Source of the DNA: Flavitalea plasmicola
GTDB lineage: Bacteria; Bacteroidota; Bacteroidia; Chitinophagales; Chitinophagaceae
Direction: 5' to 3'
Length of the DNA stretch: 64,000 nucleotides
NCBI RefSeq assembly: GCF_030546645.1
Contig: NZ_JAUOTO010000004.1
Coordinates: 496,001-560,000 of the forward strand
In this document: positions 60,042 to 64,000 of the stretch, in pieces
Numbering within the stretch: the stretch's first letter is position 1
Layout: the number at the start of each line of letters is the position of its first letter
Notes under the pieces: generated by a model
What the model saw: the letters and a program-made list of their open reading frames with translations, nothing else
Databases searched by the model: none
Told to the model about the DNA's origin: nothing
Made by a program: the position numbers and the translations under genes

Positions 60042-62909
60042 ATGAGACCATATATAAGGAAATTGTTAGCGGCCGCCGTCCTGGTGATGGCGGAGTTGGG
60101 GACATTTGCGCAGCAGGCAGAGGTGGTCTATCCGCATCCCATGCGATATGGCATGGCGGGAGGAATGATGCAGACAAAGGCTGTTATCGTCTACAGGGGA
60201 GAGAAGGACGGGCTTTCGGCGGAGCTGTATGGGAAGCCGCTGTCCTTTACCGCCGACGGGGATTCGTTGCGCGTGCGGCTGCCCCTCACCGGCGACAAAG
60301 GCCGGATGGTATTCCGGCGGGGAGGGAGGATCACCCTTGTGCAGGAGTTCGAGCCATTTGTTCCTTCCGACTGGAACTATTTTGCCAACGGCACCATCGA
60401 CATCATCTCGTCTTCCCACCAGGACATCGCGTGGATGAATACGCCCGACTCCTGCCGTATGGAACGGATAGAGAAGATCATCGTACCTGCCATGCATATC
60501 ATGGAGCGGGACAGCGCATTCCGTTTTGGCATGGAGCAGACCCTGAATCTCATGGAGCTTATAAAGCAGGACCCTTCGTATGAGGAGGAGGCAGTACGTG
60601 CTTATGAGCATGGGCAGTTCGGCTGGGGAGCCACCTTCAATCAGCCCTATGAGGGATTGGAATCCAGCGAGCAGCTGGTCCGGCAGCTGTACCTGGGACG
60701 CAAGTGGATGAAAGATTATTTTAATGGGCGCATCGACGCCCATACGGCCTTCAACGTGGATGTGCCGGGCAGGACGCCGCAGCTTCCGCAGATCCTGGCC
60801 CGCAGCGGGGTCAGGCATCTTTTCATCAGCCGCTTCAAAGAAGGCTTTTTCAACTGGTACAGTCCCGACGGCTCGAAGATATTCACATACAGTCCAGGCA
60901 ACTATGGCTGGGCCGTCATGTTCTATAAGTATTTTGATGTGGACGCGCCCACCGCGATGCACAAGCTGCATGAGGTATTAAAGAACTGGAATGACTATTA
61001 TGCATCCCGGCACATACCTCCGCACTATGCCGTCGTCATCAGCAACGACGCGTCGGGGCCTGTGTACTATGACCGCGTGCTGAAAGAATGGAACCACCTG
61101 GCCGGCCAGCTCGCGCTGCCCATTCCCCGTCTGCGGTATACCACCGCCGACCAGTTCCTGGATGAGGTGGATGTCCCCGAGGCGCATATCGACTCCATTT
61201 CGGGCGAGAGGCCCGATCTGTGGCTGTATATTCACGGGCCCGCGCATTATGAGGCCATCGAGGCCAAACGGGCCGCTGCCATCCATCTGCCGGCATCCGA
61301 GATGTTCAATACCATCGACGGCCTGCTCGGCGGCAATTTTACGAACTATCCAAAGGCCGCATTCGACAGCGCCTGGTATAAGTCCATCTATCCCGATCAC
61401 GGCTGGGGCGGCAAGCATGGGGATATCACCGACAGCATTTATCGTAGGAGCCTGGAGGACGGCGACAGCATCGCCCTGGCCACCTTGTATCCGGCGCTGC
61501 GCCGGATCGCATCCAGGGTCGGCGCCCGGCGGCGCGACCCCGTGGTCGTATTCAACGACCTGTCATGGCAGCGGGATGCAGTGGTCTTATTGCCGGCGAA
61601 GGGCGATCCCAACGCATGTTCCGTGCGCGATGCGGAAGGAAGGCTTATCCCGTCACAGCCCGTGACCACACCCGAAGGAAGCCGACTTGCCATCCTGGCG
61701 GAAGGCGTGCCTGCCATCGGATACACTACGTACTATATCTCGAAGGAGAGGAAGGCTGCTGAAGCTTCGCCCACGGAGGCGGCCGTCAACGGATATGAAA
61801 ATGATTTCTACAGGATCTCGTTCGGCGATGGCGGGATCAAAAGTCTTTTCGATAAGGAACTGGGGCAGGAACTCCTGAATACCACGCGATTTGCGGGCGG
61901 AGACGTCCTCGACATGGGCTATGATGGGCTGGATGCCGGGGAATTCACAGAGATAACGCCAACCAATATGCGGGATTATGACAAGCTCAGCAACCATCGT
62001 TCCCAATGGTCCAGGGTCAGCGACGGTCCCGTGTTCACCACCTTCGGGTGCAAGGGTGTGCTCGGAAGGGACGTCCTTATTCAGCGTATCACCGTGTACA
62101 AGCACAAAAAGAAGATAGACTTTGAATACGAGCTGCCCGACTGGCACGGGATCAGAAGCCGGCAGCTGAGCTTTGCCCTGCCGCTGAATACCCTCCGCGC
62201 TGCCATCCGTTACGATGTGCCGATGGGGATGGCGTCCGTGCATGGCACCGAGCTGAGCATGCGACCCGGAGGATGGGCTTGGGATGGCACCTACCGGCAA
62301 AAGCCGGAGGATATCCACCCAAGGGAATCGCAGAATTTTGTAACGGCCGCCACGGACAGGTTTGGGATTACCCTGGCCTCCAGGATGGCCGTATTCGACT
62401 GGATCGATCCGACGAGGGATGCCGTCAGCTACCCCGTCCTGCAGGCCGTGATGATGACGACGCAAAAGAGCTGTCATGGCGAGGGGCCCTGGTATGAACA
62501 ACGGGGGAAGCATATTTTCCGCCTGTCCATCAGTACTCATTCTCCGGACTGGAAAAAAGCATTTTTCTTCGGCATGGGCAGCAATCATGAGCTGTACGCC
62601 GTCACGGCGCCCACATCCGGGGTGGCGACCCTTCCTGTGCGGATGAGCTTTTTTGGATCTTCCGCTCCCGGTACGCTTATCACGGCCATCAAAAAGGCCG
62701 ACAAGGGTGATGGCACGATACTGCGGATCGTAAATATGGACAAGGCGCCGCAGGTGAACGAGCTGCATCTGTTCAGGGAGATCACGGGGTTGAGGCGGGT
62801 GAACCTCATCGAAGAAGAGGAGCAGGTGCTGAGCCCTCGTGGCAGTGGGATCAATGAAACCATCGGGGGCGGAAGGATCGAAACTTATTCCATCGACCTT
62901 AAAAAATGA
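60042..62909 (+). CDS. GH38-like glycoside hydrolase 3 with N-terminal extension
   Basis: The 955-residue product has a leader (MRPYIRKLLAAAVLVMAELGTFAQQ). It then carries about 90 residues of extra beta-like sequence (VVYPHPMRYGMAGGMMQTKAVIVYRG, LRVRLPLTGDKGRMVFRRGGRITLVQEFE) before the catalytic barrel. Active-site positions are SHQDIAWMNTP (His126, Asp128), FNVDVPGRTPQ (Asp240), LYIHGPAHYE and YPDHGWGGKHGD. The C-terminal GH38-like beta domain ends the protein. The extension is absent from enzymes 1 and 2 and could bind carbohydrate. Its stop overlaps the MFS start (ATGA at 62906). Confidence 0.84.
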   Translation: MRPYIRKLLAAAVLVMAELGTFAQQAEVVYPHPMRYGMAGGMMQTKAVIVYRGEKDGLSAELYGKPLSFTADGDSLRVRLPLTGDKGRMVFRRGGRITLVQEFEPFVPSDWNYFANGTIDIISSSHQDIAWMNTPDSCRMERIEKIIVPAMHIMERDSAFRFGMEQTLNLMELIKQDPSYEEEAVRAYEHGQFGWGATFNQPYEGLESSEQLVRQLYLGRKWMKDYFNGRIDAHTAFNVDVPGRTPQLPQILARSGVRHLFISRFKEGFFNWYSPDGSKIFTYSPGNYGWAVMFYKYFDVDAPTAMHKLHEVLKNWNDYYASRHIPPHYAVVISNDASGPVYYDRVLKEWNHLAGQLALPIPRLRYTTADQFLDEVDVPEAHIDSISGERPDLWLYIHGPAHYEAIEAKRAAAIHLPASEMFNTIDGLLGGNFTNYPKAAFDSAWYKSIYPDHGWGGKHGDITDSIYRRSLEDGDSIALATLYPALRRIASRVGARRRDPVVVFNDLSWQRDAVVLLPAKGDPNACSVRDAEGRLIPSQPVTTPEGSRLAILAEGVPAIGYTTYYISKERKAAEASPTEAAVNGYENDFYRISFGDGGIKSLFDKELGQELLNTTRFAGGDVLDMGYDGLDAGEFTEITPTNMRDYDKLSNHRSQWSRVSDGPVFTTFGCKGVLGRDVLIQRITVYKHKKKIDFEYELPDWHGIRSRQLSFALPLNTLRAAIRYDVPMGMASVHGTELSMRPGGWAWDGTYRQKPEDIHPRESQNFVTAATDRFGITLASRMAVFDWIDPTRDAVSYPVLQAVMMTTQKSCHGEGPWYEQRGKHIFRLSISTHSPDWKKAFFFGMGSNHELYAVTAPTSGVATLPVRMSFFGSSAPGTLITAIKKADKGDGTILRIVNMDKAPQVNELHLFREITGLRRVNLIEEEEQVLSPRGSGINETIGGGRIETYSIDLKK

Positions 62910-64000
62910 TGATGACCAAAGGCAAACGATATTTAACGGGTATTTGCGCCACCGCCGGGATGGGAGGTTTTCTTTTTGGCTTTGATACGGCCGTCATTTC
63001 GGGCGCGGTGAATTTTTTGCGGGTTCAGTTCCGGCTGAGTCCCGCGTTGGAAGGTTGGATCATGAGCTCGGCGCTCGTTGGATGCGTTGCCGGCGCCGCC
63101 GTTGCCGGCTTGCTTTCGGACAGGTACGGCCGAAGAAAAGTGCTGTTCGCATCGGCGTTGCTTTTTATCATGAGCGCGCTCGGCTGTATGGTGGCGGGTA
63201 CGCCTGCCGTGCTGGTGGTGGCGCGTATCGTCGGAGGCGTCGGGGTGGGTTTTGCCGCCATGGTGGCGCCGATGTTCATCGCCGAGCTGGCGCCCGCCAA
63301 ATTGCGGGGGCGACTGGTGTCTATCTATCAGCTGGCTATTACGCTCGGCATTCTTTGTTCCTATTTATCCAACGCCCTGTTGCTGCAATATGCAGCTGCG
63401 CATATCGGTGCGGCCAGCGGTCCCGTTCATTATTTCCTGGTAGCTGAAGTGTGGCGGGGCATGCTGGGGTCGAATGTCCTGCCTGCGCTGCTTTTCTTCC
63501 TGCTGCTGTTCCTGGTCCCGGAGAGTCCCCGATGGCTGGTGCAGCAAGGTCGGGAGAGGGTTGCTTATGAAGTGTTGCGTCGTATCAATGGAGAAGTACA
63601 GGCCGCCGGCGAGCTCCAGGAGATAACGATGGCCCTGTCGGAGGAAAGGGAGGGCAACTTCCGGCAGCTGTTGGCGCCGGGATTAAGGACTGCGCTCGTC
63701 ATCGGGCTGGCGCTGCCCTTTCTAAGCCAGCTCACCGGCATCACCACCGTCATGTATTATGCGCCCGCCATTTTCGAGAAGGCTGGTTTCCAGTCCGGAT
63801 CGGCCATGGGCAGCGCCTCGGTCATCGGCTTCTTCAACATGATCTTCACCTTCGTTGCTATATGGAAGATCGATGCCTGGGGGAGAAAGCCGATGCTTAT
63901 CTGGGGCTTTGCCGGACTGAGCGTGGCGCTGCTGACTATCGGATTGTTGTTCTATGGTGGCGGCGATCAGCATTTCCTGCTGGGGGCTTTTATTTTTTAT
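62906..64000 (+). CDS. MFS sugar porter, cut by the window end
   Basis: The visible part is 365 codons, running off the end of the window. The start is ATG 62906 (MMMTKGKRYLTGICATAGMGGFLFGFDTAVISGAVNFL); in-frame ATGs at 62909 and 62912 are alternatives. Sugar-porter motifs are DRYGRRKVLF after helix 2, R-x-[VI]-G-G-x-G-V-G-F (RIVGGVGVGF), PAKLRGRLVSIYQL and PESPRWLV after helix 6. Helices 7-9 follow (LSQLTGITTVMYYAPAIFE). It probably imports the monosaccharide or short product released by the GH38 enzymes across the inner membrane, the final step of the locus. Confidence 0.9.
   Translation, partial: MMMTKGKRYLTGICATAGMGGFLFGFDTAVISGAVNFLRVQFRLSPALEGWIMSSALVGCVAGAAVAGLLSDRYGRRKVLFASALLFIMSALGCMVAGTPAVLVVARIVGGVGVGFAAMVAPMFIAELAPAKLRGRLVSIYQLAITLGILCSYLSNALLLQYAAAHIGAASGPVHYFLVAEVWRGMLGSNVLPALLFFLLLFLVPESPRWLVQQGRERVAYEVLRRINGEVQAAGELQEITMALSEEREGNFRQLLAPGLRTALVIGLALPFLSQLTGITTVMYYAPAIFEKAGFQSGSAMGSASVIGFFNMIFTFVAIWKIDAWGRKPMLIWGFAGLSVALLTIGLLFYGGGDQHFLLGAFIFY

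Noticed and set aside
61653-62768. A 371-codon minus-strand frame
   Set aside because: Antisense shadow of the third GH38-like gene, with no family features.

Overview
The window is chromosomal DNA from a Bacteroidota bacterium, most likely of the Chitinophagaceae. Evidence for this is the -7 boxes of the TAnnTTTG type in front of many genes, the six-domain ribosomal protein S1, a GLPGLI-like secreted protein, a HYC_CC_PP-like protein, a SusC/SusD pair, and close protein resemblance (from memory, no search was run) to Chitinophaga-type SecY and ribosomal proteins. No phage, insertion sequence or CRISPR array was seen.

Layout. 1-7.6 kb: housekeeping genes (the end of yidC, a TPR protein, a phosphosulfolactate synthase-like gene overlapping aroE, a thioesterase, rdgB, ilvE). 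7.6-26.9 kb: ribosomal cluster. rpsL-rpsG-fusA comes first. Then a terminator, a small YXWGXW-type protein and a dipeptidyl peptidase IV gene intervene before rpsJ. From rpsJ the S10/spc genes run in the usual order to secY, then a terminator, then map. The alpha-operon genes (infA, rpsM, rpsK, rpsD, rpoA, rplQ) do not follow map. 26.9-38.7 kb: mixed genes (metal-binding secreted proteins, BaiN-like flavoprotein, VOC protein, higBA toxin-antitoxin pair, rpsA, HAD phosphatase, PlsC-like acyltransferase, thioesterase, a dipeptide epimerase with a D-aminoacylase-like lipoprotein, proline dehydrogenase, tRNA-Val). 39-64 kb: a carbohydrate-utilisation region. It holds a DUF5054/GH38-like protein, two paralogous AraC regulators, a three-gene minus-strand cassette of Planctomycete type (PSCyt1/DUF1549/DUF1553, DUF1501, DUF2231-cytochrome-LRR), and a tightly packed SusC-SusD-GH38-GH38-GH38-MFS operon that runs off the end of the window.

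Most unusual features. (1) A family of degenerate tandem heptanucleotide repeats (AGCTGCA, AGCTACA, AGCTTCA and similar) occurs at seven loci. It often begins inside the stop codon of a ribosomal or housekeeping gene, forms long inverted pairs that reach the start codons of rplN and rplX, and in one case lies inside a coding region, where it encodes a seven-residue peptide repeat. (2) A 479-nt spacer between rpsJ and rplC contains at least seven perfect or near-perfect helices, two with GNRA-type loops, and looks like a structured RNA. (3) Three tandem, diverged GH38-like enzymes plus a fourth relative stand beside SusCD, suggesting an uptake and degradation system for an alpha-mannoside-like glycan. 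Its possible partnership with the PSCyt1/DUF1501 cassette appears undescribed, as far as I can tell without a search.
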